From contig JAJHRF010000017.1 in the NCBI GenBank assembly GCA_020832925.1, positions 1 through 33,696 of the forward strand: a stretch of 33,696 bases of DNA, given 5' to 3'. Positions within the stretch are counted from its first letter, which is position 1. Each line of letters begins with the position of its first letter. Of the stretch, positions 9,060 through 17,015 are shown in pieces. The notes under the pieces were generated by a model that saw nothing but the letters and a program-made list of their open reading frames with translations, ran no database searches and was not told the DNA's origin. The stretch is from Desulfurococcaceae archaeon. Lineage in GTDB: Archaea; Thermoproteota; Thermoprotei_A; Sulfolobales; Ignisphaeraceae. Position numbers and translations under genes: made by a program.

Positions 9060-9842
9060 CTACATGAGGACCTTTCTTGGGACAGGAACCTCAAGAAGCT
9101 TATCATCTAGGTTTACACTAAGTACAGCACCATTCGCGTTTAGCTCAACGGTTGCTTTAGTGAGTATAGGTGTGAATGGCTTGGGAACCACAAACCTTTC
9201 GGTGGATACAGTCTTCTTTATGAAGTTCTCCTTTGCAAGTGTAGGCATCTCAACCTCTACCCACATATCCTTTGGATCATAGTCCTTGGCTATTGATAGC
9301 GGGAAGTAGAAGAATGTGTCACACCTCTTTTTGCTGAGATCAACAAGCTCCTTTACTGGTGCTACAAAGACTCTATCTACAGATACTAGAGACTCTTTCC
9401 TGCCAATCCTCGTCATTGCATAGCTGTATCGGGCCAAGATATCGCTAGCAACAATGAATAGTATGTAGAGTTTCCTCACTAAGACCTGATGCCTAACAGC
9501 CACAGTGTACGTCATCTCCTCTCTCTTCCAATGCTGTTTCCTTAGGTATGGATGCTGATACACTCTCTCAATAGTGCTGACAATTGTGAAAGGCTCGCCT
9601 ACACCTGCAACTGCGTAGCGAACCAAGCCCTGCTCTACAAGCTCAACAGCTGGCGATGCTCCATCATCCCTAAGCTCCCTGAAGTCACCAACAGACTTTC
9701 TATATGCATATGCTAGTGCTCCTACAAGTGTTGTTGGTGGTGGTAAGAAGTATGCATTTGCTGAAGTGCTTGAATATGGTGTGTACACAGATAAAAAGTT
9801 GTATGGGGTTACCTCAACTATTACCGTGTAGAGCTCTGGCAT
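9060..9842 (-). CDS. cas5: Cas5, type I-A complex subunit
   Basis: Cas5 caps the 5' handle of crRNA in the interference complex. The N-terminal RRM strand MPELYTVIVEVTPYNFLSV and the conserved stretch FLPPPTTLVGALAYAYRK are typical of crenarchaeal Cas5a. Length 260. It starts 2 bp after the TAA of cas7 and ends 16 bp before cas8a2, so it is co-transcribed. No catalytic role is expected because Cas6 is present. Confidence 0.93.
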   Translation of the reverse strand: MPELYTVIVEVTPYNFLSVYTPYSSTSANAYFLPPPTTLVGALAYAYRKSVGDFRELRDDGASPAVELVEQGLVRYAVAGVGEPFTIVSTIERVYQHPYLRKQHWKREEMTYTVAVRHQVLVRKLYILFIVASDILARYSYAMTRIGRKESLVSVDRVFVAPVKELVDLSKKRCDTFFYFPLSIAKDYDPKDMWVEVEMPTLAKENFIKKTVSTERFVVPKPFTPILTKATVELNANGAVLSVNLDDKLLEVPVPRKVLM

Positions 9843-9844
9843 GG

Positions 9845-10822
9845 TTAACCCTGGAACTTTTGCTCAACAACCTCCAAAACCTTTGCCACTAACTCAGATA
9901 CGCTATCAACCTTGGTAACCTCAACTGTGCTAGGCTTTACCTCCTGCACTACACCCTCTCTATCCATGTAGAACAGCTTTACCCACTCCCCAACATCACT
10001 AAAGAGCTTAACGAAGTTCTCTGTCCTGCTAATTGTCTTAGTGATGTAGTTACCGTCTCTAGATACCCTAGCTGGGGTAACCATGAATGGCACTGGATGA
10101 GATACTGCCGCTATTGCTCCAACAACCTCTTGTATTGGTAGGTACCTAGCCTTCTTAGCTCCGAACATCAGTCCCTCTACAAGTCCTGCAATAGCCTGTA
10201 TAGCTGTCTTTACCCTATCAAGCCTGTTAGCTACAACAGGTTTTGGCTTCCCATCCTTATCAGCTACAACACCTATCTTATCAATGTCTAGAGCTATGCC
10301 AAGCACGTAGATAGCTGTGCCTGCCTCTACCTGGAATGGCTGAGGCTTCTCACCAGGCTTAGCAGCTCTTACATGGAATTGAGGCTCTATAGCAGCTTCT
10401 GAGAAATCTATGTCTGGCACCATGTAGCTGAGCTGAATTGCTGATGTTCTTCTAACACCTGCTCTTGCTTGAGCGATCATGAACCCTGTCACATCCTCAA
10501 CAATGCAGTTCCTCACAATAGTCTCTTCATCTCCGCTAGTATCTGTACCATGCTTTACGAATCCTCCCTTAACCTCATAACCTCTACACTGATCACATAC
10601 AGGCAAGTTCTTCTGCAGAGCTAGAGCAACAAGAGTCTTCATGTAGCCATAGGCTATCGCCTGACCAGATACAGCAGGTGCTATGACAAGCCTGTAGCCC
10701 TTTCCATCACCCCTCGGCTTAAGCAAGGACACTGTCCTATGCCTGCTGTAAGCACCCATTGCCTCAACCATGTTTAGAGCTTCAACCTCAACCCTTAGCC
10801 TTAGGCTCATGGATAGGAACAC
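9845..10822 (-). CDS. cas7: Cas7 / Csa2, crRNA backbone subunit
   Basis: Cas7 forms the helical backbone along the crRNA. Family features are the N-terminal strand RLRVEVEALNMVEAMG, HRTVSLL, the PAVSGQAIAYGYMK segment, and GVRRTSAIQLSYMVPD. GTG 10822 has GGTGA six bases upstream and gives 325 residues; ATG 10810 (MSLRLRVEVEA) is an alternative inside the same frame. It follows csa5 by 19 bp and is in turn 2 bp from cas5. Confidence 0.95.
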   Translation of the reverse strand: MFLSMSLRLRVEVEALNMVEAMGAYSRHRTVSLLKPRGDGKGYRLVIAPAVSGQAIAYGYMKTLVALALQKNLPVCDQCRGYEVKGGFVKHGTDTSGDEETIVRNCIVEDVTGFMIAQARAGVRRTSAIQLSYMVPDIDFSEAAIEPQFHVRAAKPGEKPQPFQVEAGTAIYVLGIALDIDKIGVVADKDGKPKPVVANRLDRVKTAIQAIAGLVEGLMFGAKKARYLPIQEVVGAIAAVSHPVPFMVTPARVSRDGNYITKTISRTENFVKLFSDVGEWVKLFYMDREGVVQEVKPSTVEVTKVDSVSELVAKVLEVVEQKFQG

Positions 10823-10841
10823 TTCTTCTCACCCCCATAAC

Positions 10842-11123
10842 CTACTGAGTCTGAGTTTTTGGAGCAGATGTGAGTGCTATTATTGCTACTCTCTGTGCTA
10901 CACCAGGATTCTTTTCAGCCTCTGTCAGAAACTCATCAACCTCCTTATCTGGTGGCAGATTCCAGCCCTCTGTAGTGGCAATCCTCAATGCTTCGTATAG
11001 AGCCATCCTAATCATTTCAGGGGATAGTGCACGTGCAAGCCTGTCTATGGGTCCATACCTCCTGTTCTCGGCCAGTTTCTTAAACACCTCTACAATGTTT
11101 GGAAACCTCTCCAACACAGACAT
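10842..11123 (-). CDS. csa5: Csa5 (Cas11a), small subunit
   Basis: Csa5 is the small helical subunit of the type I-A complex. ATG 11123 (MSVLERFPNI) is chosen because GGTG lies five bases upstream; a GTG at 11138 would add five residues and use up that site. The 93-residue helical sequence includes RRYGPIDRLARALSPEMIRMA. It is the first gene of the leftward interference operon; a TATA-like element at 11158-11168 would put transcription start about 13 bases before the ATG. Confidence 0.85.
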   Translation of the reverse strand: MSVLERFPNIVEVFKKLAENRRYGPIDRLARALSPEMIRMALYEALRIATTEGWNLPPDKEVDEFLTEAEKNPGVAQRVAIIALTSAPKTQTQ

Positions 11124-11157
11124 TTTCGCACCAAGCACTTTATACTCTACATTGACA

Positions 11158-11168
11158 CTTATATAAAC
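11158..11168. promoter_or_regulatory. Palindromic TATA element between csa5 and the second csa3
   Basis: The sequence CTTATATAAAC contains the palindrome TTATATAA (11159-11166). On the minus strand it lies about 26 bp before a start point near 11136, giving csa5 a short leader with GGTG. On the plus strand it would give a start near 11188, upstream of the second csa3. A separate candidate for that gene is TTATTTTG near 11228. Confidence 0.55.
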
Positions 11169-11279
11169 CTGTCTCTAATCAGTTTAATGAGGAGTCCACT
11201 AACAATTTAAGTGAGTAAAGTAACAGCTTATTTTGCTGCACTCTTTACAGTCTACTGCAGTTGCATAGAGGTGCCGCGA

Positions 11280-11915
11280 GTGAACCTCATAACAACTCTA
11301 GGGTTTGACATTTCGCACACCCTCCTAGTACTAACAAAAGCAGGGGTAAAACCATCGAGGATAGTAGCAATTGTTGGCATGGTAAGAAACGAAATTGATT
11401 CAAGGGCTGAGACGGCATACACAATGCTGAAGCAATTTGCAAACATGATCGGCGTTAGCATAGAGAGAGTAGATGTTGAGGTTACAGACGTTGAGAAAGC
11501 CATTGAGAAGATACTAAGCGTACTCGATGAAAATGCACCAGCAGTTCTAGACATTGGCGGAGGCCTAAGACTACTTGTGCTAGAGACTTTCATAGCATAC
11601 CAACTCCTAAACCCGCAAAAGAGAAGCAGTATAACGCTCTACATAGCACTTGAAGGAAGAAACGAGGTTCTAAACATAGATTTCGAGAGAATTAGAAGAA
11701 GACTACTTGTAAGCAAAAGGCTTAGCGAAACACATAGAGAAGTACTGAAAATAATTGAGGAAAAAGGAGAAGCAACACCAAAGGAAATACTAGAAGAACT
11801 AAACAAAAGAGGAATCACCATGACAAAACAGAAACTATCAAAAATACTATCAAAACTAACATCACTAGGACTAGTAGAAAGAGAAGAAAGAGGAAAATAC
11901 AGGCACAAAACATAA
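11280..11915 (+). CDS. csa3: Second Csa3-type CARF-wHTH regulator (Csa3b position)
   Basis: The N-terminal half is CARF-like, beginning with the strand VNLITTLGFDISHTLLVL and carrying APAVLDIGGGLRLLVLE. The C-terminal half is a winged helix with THREVLKIIEEKGEATPKEI, a recognition helix in TMTKQKLSKILSKL, and the wing VEREERGKYR. I take GTG 11280 as start because GAGGTG lies at 11268-11273 and the CARF strand begins there. The frame is open back to GTG 11211, which would add 23 atypical residues. It is divergent from the interference operon and reads into the array 2 leader, the position where Sulfolobus Csa3b, a repressor of interference genes, is found. Its 3' half is A-rich compared with its 5' half. 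Confidence 0.85.
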   Translation: MNLITTLGFDISHTLLVLTKAGVKPSRIVAIVGMVRNEIDSRAETAYTMLKQFANMIGVSIERVDVEVTDVEKAIEKILSVLDENAPAVLDIGGGLRLLVLETFIAYQLLNPQKRSSITLYIALEGRNEVLNIDFERIRRRLLVSKRLSETHREVLKIIEEKGEATPKEILEELNKRGITMTKQKLSKILSKLTSLGLVEREERGKYRHKT

Positions 11916-12023
11916 ATATTTAAACATAGGATCATCTCTAAGCAATGCAATCCAAATGGATTAGTTTACCACAGTTTCACTGACCTCATTCAGCTCTTTC
12001 TTTAACAGTGTTTCTATTCTATT

Positions 12024-12203
12024 TCATTAGAACAGTTATGGAACATTGGATTGTACATAAAATTGGAACAAGTATTTTGTTTCAATTCTTTCTCATTAGA
12101 ACAGCCATTGCTTGGCTATGCAATGTTCTTACGATTGTTCTTATGATATTCATAAAGATTTTTATAGATAAGCATAAATAGTTCTTAAATAGCGCAAGGA
12201 TCA
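12024..12203 (+). promoter_or_regulatory. Leader of CRISPR array 2
   Basis: The 58 bp before the first repeat match leader 1. The 11-mer TCATTAGAACA occurs at 12024-12034 and 12093-12103, with a weaker copy (8 of 11) at 12060-12070. Their distances to the first repeat (169, 100 and 133 bp) equal those in leader 1. TATA-like TTTTTATAG and CTTAAATAG lie within 55 bp of the repeat. The 108 bp between csa3 and this leader show no gene. Confidence 0.85.
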
Positions 12204-13271
12204 GAAACTCCCAAAAGGGAGTAGAAAGGCACATCAAATATGCTTGGCTTCAGTAGCGTGAGCACAGTCGAAACTCCCAAAAGGGAGTAGAAAGCTGTGA
12301 AGGCGAAGGAGCTGAGGGGTGAGAAGAAATGATCATACGAAACTCCCAAAAGGGAGTAGAAAGTCCACGGGTATGGGATCCAGTGCCCCTTCTCCCAGTC
12401 AATTACAGAAACTCCCAAAAGGGAGTAGAAAGCCTCTAGAGACTTTTGCGAATGGCTCTGTCGCATAGGTTGAAGGCAGAAACTCCCAAAAGGGAGTAGA
12501 AAGCATGCTTGCTAGGGATGTTGTTGAGCAGGCGATTACAAGGCTCTTGAAACTCCCAAAAGGGAGTAGAAAGTAACACTGCTGCTTTCATACATAACAT
12601 CGCTTGTATCACCAGGAAACTCCCAAAAGGGAGTAGAAAGACACGATTACGAGCTTAACTATCTGGTCGAGTATTGCTGGGTCAGCTCCCTTAGCTAGAA
12701 ACTCCCAAAAGGGAGTAGAAAGAGAAAAAAAGATTGAGATAGATATTAAAAAGGTTGTGTTTTAGACCGAAACTCCCAAAAGGGAGTAGAAAGACCTGTT
12801 TGCCGAGCTAGAGCCCGGAATGACGTTTTGCGAGGGAAACTCCCAAAAGGGAGTAGAAAGAGTTCATCTCTACCGAATGGATCTAGACGTGGTCTACCTG
12901 CTGAAACTCCCAAAAGGGAGTAGAAAGGTTTCGAGAAACGCTCGATACCTGTCGTGGTATCGGTTCCAAGGAAACTCCCAAAAGGGAGTAGAAAGAGAAC
13001 TTGATTTGCTTCGGGGACCAGTTCGCTATATACTTCTCCGAAACTCCCAAAAGGGAGTAGAAAGTTTGCAGCATTTGCTTGTTCTTGCCATGCTCCTCAT
13101 CTTTTGCATGAAACTCCCAAAAGGGAGTAGAAAGAGCGAAGAGCTATACAGAGACGCATTAAACGAGATTCTTAAAATCATGAAACTCCCAAAAGGGAGT
13201 AGAAAGATCTTGATCAGCTCTTGTGCTAGCCACAGAGTTATCTTACGAAACTCCCAAAAGGGAGTAGAAAG
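12204..13271 (+). CRISPR. CRISPR array 2 (16 perfect repeats), transcribed rightward
   Basis: The 25-bp repeats are identical to those of array 1 and start at 12204, 12270, 12339, 12408, 12479, 12549, 12616, 12698, 12769, 12836, 12903, 12971, 13040, 13110, 13182 and 13247. There are 15 spacers of 40-47 nt, except one of 57 nt at 12641-12697. The last repeat is still perfect, so this array shows no trailer decay. I saw no spacer shared with array 1 and no obvious match to the rest of the window, but a search was not possible. Confidence 0.99.
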
Positions 13272-13450
13272 TTGGTTGTAGTGGTATATGTGTTGTTTAT
13301 GGGGTTGAAGAGGCTTGATTTTTGGGGTTGTGTGTTTATGGGTAAGATATTCGATTGCTTGTCAATGTGTTTAAGTTGTTGGAGGTGGAGTTAGAGTAAG
13401 CTATACTAGCTGTTTAGGAGAGAGTGTTTTGGTGAAGAAGTTTTTGATGT

Positions 13451-13879
13451 GTGTTTTGGGTGGGGTTTTTGAGGGTTGTTAAGGAGGTTGAGATTAGGTT
13501 TATGTATAGGGAGGCAACTGCTTTAGTGCTGTTCGATACTGGGACTAGCTATACTGTTGTTAGGAGGGGTTTCTTTGAGAAGGCGTTTGGAGCTACATGG
13601 ATTCGTTTGTCGAGGCTTGTGAAGCTCTTTCTAGTTGATGGAAGGTTTGTTTCTGCTGATAAGTATGCCGTTGTGACGATAGTTATAGACGGTGTCGAGC
13701 TTTCACTACCTGAAACAGTTCTGGTTCTGGACGAGTTTGCTGAGGAGATAGAGGTTGAGGGCAGAGAAATTAGAATGCCCGACATAATAATAGGTGCCGG
13801 GACAATGAGCAAGTACGGCATTGTCTTAGACCCTAAGGAAGGTGTCAAAGTTCTTGAAGCAGGGCTACTGCTATACTGA
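13451..13879 (+). CDS. Retropepsin-like aspartic protease domain protein
   Basis: The sequence LVLFDTGTSYTVVRRGFF has the Asp-Thr-Gly active-site motif of single-domain retropepsin-like proteases, and the C-terminal IIGAGTMSKYGIVLDPKEG matches the second conserved block of that fold, which is formed as a dimer. Length is 142 residues from GTG 13451; TTG 13469 with GGTGGGG upstream is an alternative. The 180 bases after the array and the first codons are G+T rich and hold no other gene. The substrate is unknown. A related C-terminal block is found fused to the HD protein at 18775-19518. Confidence 0.75.
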   Translation: MFWVGFLRVVKEVEIRFMYREATALVLFDTGTSYTVVRRGFFEKAFGATWIRLSRLVKLFLVDGRFVSADKYAVVTIVIDGVELSLPETVLVLDEFAEEIEVEGREIRMPDIIIGAGTMSKYGIVLDPKEGVKVLEAGLLLY

Positions 13880-13888
13880 GTAGAGGGG

Positions 13889-14077
13889 TTGAAGCAAATA
13901 CGAATCCCTTTACAGGATGTGTTTAGCTATAGAGTTGTAACGGCTTTGCCACCCCCCATACATGTTGCTAGGGCTGGGAAGACTATCAATACTCGCTTAA
14001 ACCGCTTAGTGAGGTTATGCCTAGAGAGAGGGATAGATCTATACAACAATGGGGCAAGGCATTTGCTTGGAAGGTGA
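13889..14077 (+). CDS. Small hypothetical protein
   Basis: A 62-residue frame from TTG 13889 follows the protease stop by 9 bp, with GAGGGG directly before it. The sequence is basic, with RLNRLVRLCLERGIDLY resembling a helix, and no family is recognised. Spacing suggests co-transcription with the protease, but it could be a remnant. Confidence 0.35.
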   Translation: MKQIRIPLQDVFSYRVVTALPPPIHVARAGKTINTRLNRLVRLCLERGIDLYNNGARHLLGR

Positions 14078-14084
14078 GGGTTTG

Positions 14085-14198
14085 CTACTTCTTTACCTGA
14101 GTAAACTCTATTAGTAGACAGGCTTCATTTAGCTTCTTCTCTAGCTCTTCAACGCTTGGCTTATATCGAAGTTTTGGTTTCTCATCCATTGCTAGCAT
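14085..14198 (-). CDS. Very small ORF with strong ribosome site, antitoxin-like tail
   Basis: The 37-residue frame begins at ATG 14198 (MLAMDEKPKLRYKPSVEELE) and ends at TAG 14085. GGTGA lies seven bases upstream, the best ribosome site in this accessory stretch. It is charged and probably helical (VEELEKKLNEACLLIEF), like the C-terminal half of VapB-type antitoxins, but no DNA-binding part is present. It may be a genuine small protein or the end of a deleted gene. Confidence 0.4.
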   Translation of the reverse strand: MLAMDEKPKLRYKPSVEELEKKLNEACLLIEFTQVKK

Positions 14199-14316
14199 AC
14201 ACACTTCACCAAGTAGAGTAAGAAGATGCAAACTGTGTTACGGAATACACAAATTAAGGTAGTGCAAGAAGGGGGAATAAAAACTTTTATAGTCAAGGTG
14301 TAAAACAGTGCTGCCT

Positions 14317-14565
14317 TCAATCATCAGCTAAAGCTTTTGAGATATTATCAAGATCTTCATCAGCAACACCGCATGAAACAATGTATACAGAGCTTATCAC
14401 TACTTTAATCTTGCATGTGCTTCCACCAACCATTCTCCTAATGTCATCCACATCAAATGTTTCACCACTACATGTAATTGCTAAGAGCTTCGACTTTGCA
14501 TACTCTATTATAGCGCTACAAATGGCTTTGTACTCCTCATTTACAGAAACCCGAAATCTCTTCAC
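14317..14565 (-). CDS. Hypothetical protein, 82 residues
   Basis: An open frame with coding-like composition, starting GTG 14565 (MKRFRVSVNEEYKAICSA). It overlaps the end of the upstream remnant by 29 bp. Two cysteines lie in the middle and the end is acidic (DEDLDNISKALADD). A pattern of strands and helices is plausible, but no family is recognised. Confidence 0.4.
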   Translation of the reverse strand: MKRFRVSVNEEYKAICSAIIEYAKSKLLAITCSGETFDVDDIRRMVGGSTCKIKVVISSVYIVSCGVADEDLDNISKALADD

Positions 14566-14849
14566 ACTCCTTACGAACGTTGGGGTATGGTTTTACATTT
14601 ACAGATATTCTAAAAAGAATGATGAACTTCGATATGTTAGGCTCTAATGGTGCTTGAGCAGCACGTTTAAGTAAATCCTCTAGGTATCCATATTGACGCT
14701 TCTGGAATACGTATGTATGTACCTCTCTTAACCTGTACAAGGATTGCTTTCACCTTTCTCATCATCCTGCGACCAATACTCCTAGACGCTATCCCGTGGC
14801 TAATATGATTGCATTATGTAGCTATGTTAAGGTCTAGAACTATATTCAT
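14537..14849 (-). pseudogene. Remnant of an unidentified gene with an in-frame TAA and a frameshift
   Basis: From ATG 14849 the frame reads MNIVLDLNIAT, then TAA (14814-14816), then continues coding-like as CNHISHGIASRSIGRRMMRK. Near 14740 the sense moves to another frame, LREVHTYVFQKRQYGYLEDL, which runs to TGA at 14537. The pieces look like one basic helical protein of roughly 100 residues. The family was not recognised. Confidence 0.45.
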
Positions 14850-14872
14850 ACCTAGTAACCTTATCTTCGTTG

Positions 14873-15347
14873 CTATGACTCTGCCCCTAAACTTAGCATG
14901 AGTAGAGAGGCTAGTGCAAATTCTCTTGCTGGCCAAGCTTCTTCAGCTTTGAATTTCCCTTTCCTCTTTGAGTACATGAAGTAGTATACCTTAGTGTTCT
15001 CAGCCCTTCTCATGCCGAGCGCTATGTATGGTGAGTGTGTGACTAGAATTATGTATGTGTTGTGCCCTAGTTCTCTAGCTCTATTCAGTACTTCCTCAAT
15101 GAATCTCGCTAAAATTACCTGCTGTATGGGTGCTAATGCATATTCAGGCTCCTCTACAAATATCAACTTCGGCTTAGGCACAGCCATTGCCAGTGCTAGA
15201 ACCTTGAATAGCAGCATTGATGAGACGCTAGTTGATATCGTCACCTCATCGATTTGCTCACCCGTTCTCCTATCAACAGCAATAATCTTCCTTGACGCTG
15301 ATTCTAGGCGTAGACCACCTAAACACTACCACATCCTGACCAGACAC
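14873..15347 (-). pseudogene. C-terminal remnant of an AAA/ABC-type ATPase (OLD/AAA_21-like)
   Basis: The main frame shows a Walker B region KPKLIFVEEPEYALAP followed by the switch strand YIILVTHSPYIALGMRRAE, as in SMC/OLD-like ATPases. No Walker A part remains. Upstream the sense continues in frame as IIAVDRRTGEQIDEVTISTS back to about 15300, and then switches to another frame, VSGQDVVVFRWSTPRISVKE, from GTG 15347. This is the end of a frameshifted, 5'-truncated ATPase gene. Such ATPases often belong to defence or mobile functions. Confidence 0.7.
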
Positions 15348-15498
15348 AAACCCTCACCACACAAAACACAGACGCCATAGTTAGCAGAGCATAAGAGGGG
15401 TATACACCTTCATGCCGCACCACAGAGACATACACTACTCTATCACAACCCAAAACCTCTGCAAAAACATGAATCGATAACCATATATTAGGTCTAGT
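15319..15498 (-). pseudogene. Open fragment of an unidentified gene
   Basis: Sixty codons without stop, coding-like, including SIHVFAEVLGCDRVVYVSVV and RHEGVYPSYALLTMASVF, but no start codon. It overlaps the ATPase remnant in a different frame. It may be a further part of that gene or of a neighbour. Confidence 0.35.
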
Positions 15499-15585
15499 TC
15501 ACGAACATTAGCTAGTCCACTTTAATCCCATACCACCAAGCCCCGTCATCTTCACTTCCCAACATACACCCCAGATAACCACAAT

Positions 15586-15610
15586 CTTCAATTCCATTTT
15601 ATAGATTTAC
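15586..15610 (-). repeat. Solitary CRISPR-like repeat (second family), copy 1
   Basis: On the minus strand the core reads AAATGGAATTGAAG after AAATCTAT. It agrees with the copy at 25463-25486 at about 20 of 24 positions. No second copy lies within 70 bp, so it is not part of an array. Confidence 0.55.
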
Positions 15611-15749
15611 CTTAACTAAAAACCAAGAAAAACAACATTATAAAATACCTTCACTAAACACCTCACACAATCACTCCAAGATATATCCCAATGCAACACA
15701 ATGTCCTAACAATACCACTGCTTTCAACTCCATAATACTGTGCATCCTA

Positions 15750-15886
15750 TTAGATGTATCCCCTATCAATCCCCAGATCATGGCAAGGCACCTGCTCTTT
15801 TGGTAGAATGTTCTTGCCATATCTTATAAGCTGATATTCTTCCAACCATTCAATTCTATTTTCATTTAAGCCGCGATGTGTCTACA
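15750..15886 (-). pseudogene. Fragment of an unidentified gene
   Basis: The frame reads THRGLNENRIEWLEEYQLIR, then YGKNILPKEQVPCHDLGIDR and TAA, with a TAG just upstream and no start. It is coding-like, but the family is unknown. A 24-residue frame (MHSIMELKAVVLLGHCVALG...) follows to about 15671. Apart from these pieces and the solitary repeats I see nothing between 15500 and 16070. Confidence 0.3.
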
Positions 15887-16041
15887 TTGCATGACGGCTA
15901 TGTGCACCCTGAAGACCTTACGATCATCGCCTTAACCATTGCGTTAAACAGCTAAAAAGCTTTTATACACGATTCAATCAAAAAGATATTGACACAGTTA
16001 CAAATCCGCGATGGAGAGTCCAAGGTTATTCCACGGCACGA

Positions 16042-16065
16042 GAATCCAATAAATGGAATTGAAAG
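16042..16065 (+). repeat. Solitary CRISPR-like repeat (second family), copy 2
   Basis: Twenty-four bases beginning GAATCCAATAAATGG and ending GGAATTGAAAG. It matches the copy at 25463-25486 at 22 of 24 positions. TCCA and TGGA can pair, and the 3' end ATTGAAAG is the handle type of many crenarchaeal CRISPR repeats. It stands alone. Confidence 0.6.
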
Positions 16066-16071
16066 ATAAAG

Positions 16072-16530
16072 AGAATCATTGTTGTATGCCTGAATTGTGA
16101 TGTAGCTGATGTTAGGAGGCTGAAGCTGATTGACGAGGTTGTGAGTGGGGGTTCTGGCGGTGCTTGAGCCATATACAGAACTTCTTTGGGGGTTGAGGTT
16201 TTTGAGGATCCTGATTGAGGCTACACAATATCAAATAGTCATTGAGACTAGTACTAGTATGTGCTTAAGCTAAACCTTGAGCTTCAGGAGATGTTCAGGG
16301 GGATACCAATTGTCGTGAATTGGACAGGTTCAAGAGATGTTCAGAATACATTGCTAGAATTGTGAGTGTTGGAGGGTTTAAGGTAAAGGCTTTAAAGGGT
16401 TTCAACAGCGTTGAAGCTGTTAATGATGTTAGGGGGAGCAGATAACGTATATCGACACTAATCAATTGTATGGTTAGAGATAGTCAAAGCAGTTAGGGTT
16501 GTTGATAAGGGATGTAGCGAGTCGAAATAG
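16072..16530 (+). pseudogene. Frameshifted gene remnant
   Basis: Several frames read as pieces of one protein in order: RIIVVCLNCDVADVRRLKLI (from 16072), then LELQEMFRGIPIVVNWTG, then RFKRCSEYIARIVSVGGFKV and KALKGFNSVEAVNDVRGS, then IVKAVRVVDKGCSESK ending at TAG 16528. At least three shifts or stops separate them. The protein would be about 150 residues, with an N-terminal strand and cysteines, and I do not recognise the family. Coding strand G+T rich. Confidence 0.5.
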
Positions 16531-16556
16531 AGGTGTTAAACTGTTTTTTGATGCTA

Positions 16557-17015
16557 TCATGTATCTTTCTTGATTATTGCTAAAACCTTTTTTGCTGCGT
16601 CAATTGCTTCTCTTAGTCTCTCCATATCTATGCTTACCTTCATTGGTGGTAATCCTTTCCAGGGTGAGCTGGTGAGGGTTACGTATGTAGGGTTTAGGGT
16701 ATAGTGATCTACTGCAACTCTGTAGAGATAGAGGATAAACATTTCTTTTTCTAGACCCTTCGAAACCATGTCTATATGAAAGTCTGTATAGCTGAATGCA
16801 TCTCCATATATTCCTGCACCTCTAACTCCTTCACCATACCTCTTCTCAGCCCAGTAATTGAAGAGTGCAAAGTAGATAGCGCTTATAGTTCTTCGAATAA
16901 TTACCTCATCAACAATGAGACCACTCTTTGCAGCTTTCTCAACAATTCTGAGGAACTCTTGTGGATCTAGTCTTGCTTGATCTCTATTCCCAGTTCCTTC
17001 AAGCCCTTCAGGCAA
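16557..17015 (-). CDS. HEPN-like protein with R-x4-H motif
   Basis: The 152-residue product has helices typical of HEPN proteins: IIRRTISAIYFALFNYWAEK matches the first conserved helix, and YLYRVAVDHYTLNP carries Arg99-x4-His104, the R-x4-6-H motif of HEPN ribonucleases. Its frame overlaps the end of the preceding gene by 49 bp, so the true start may be later. It is the last gene of a three-gene operon. By analogy it could be an RNase toxin or effector. The family call rests on motif recognition alone. Confidence 0.6.
   Translation of the reverse strand: MPEGLEGTGNRDQARLDPQEFLRIVEKAAKSGLIVDEVIIRRTISAIYFALFNYWAEKRYGEGVRGAGIYGDAFSYTDFHIDMVSKGLEKEMFILYLYRVAVDHYTLNPTYVTLTSSPWKGLPPMKVSIDMERLREAIDAAKKVLAIIKKDT

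Noticed and set aside
30-13271. Self-targeting spacers
   Set aside because: Reading the 29 spacers against the window by eye gave no clear match; a genome-wide search would be needed to exclude it.
15846-15868. CAATTCTATTTTCATTTAAG, resembling the leader motif and flanks
   Set aside because: Explained as coding sequence of a gene fragment (NENRIEW) on the minus strand, and no repeat lies at the expected distance.
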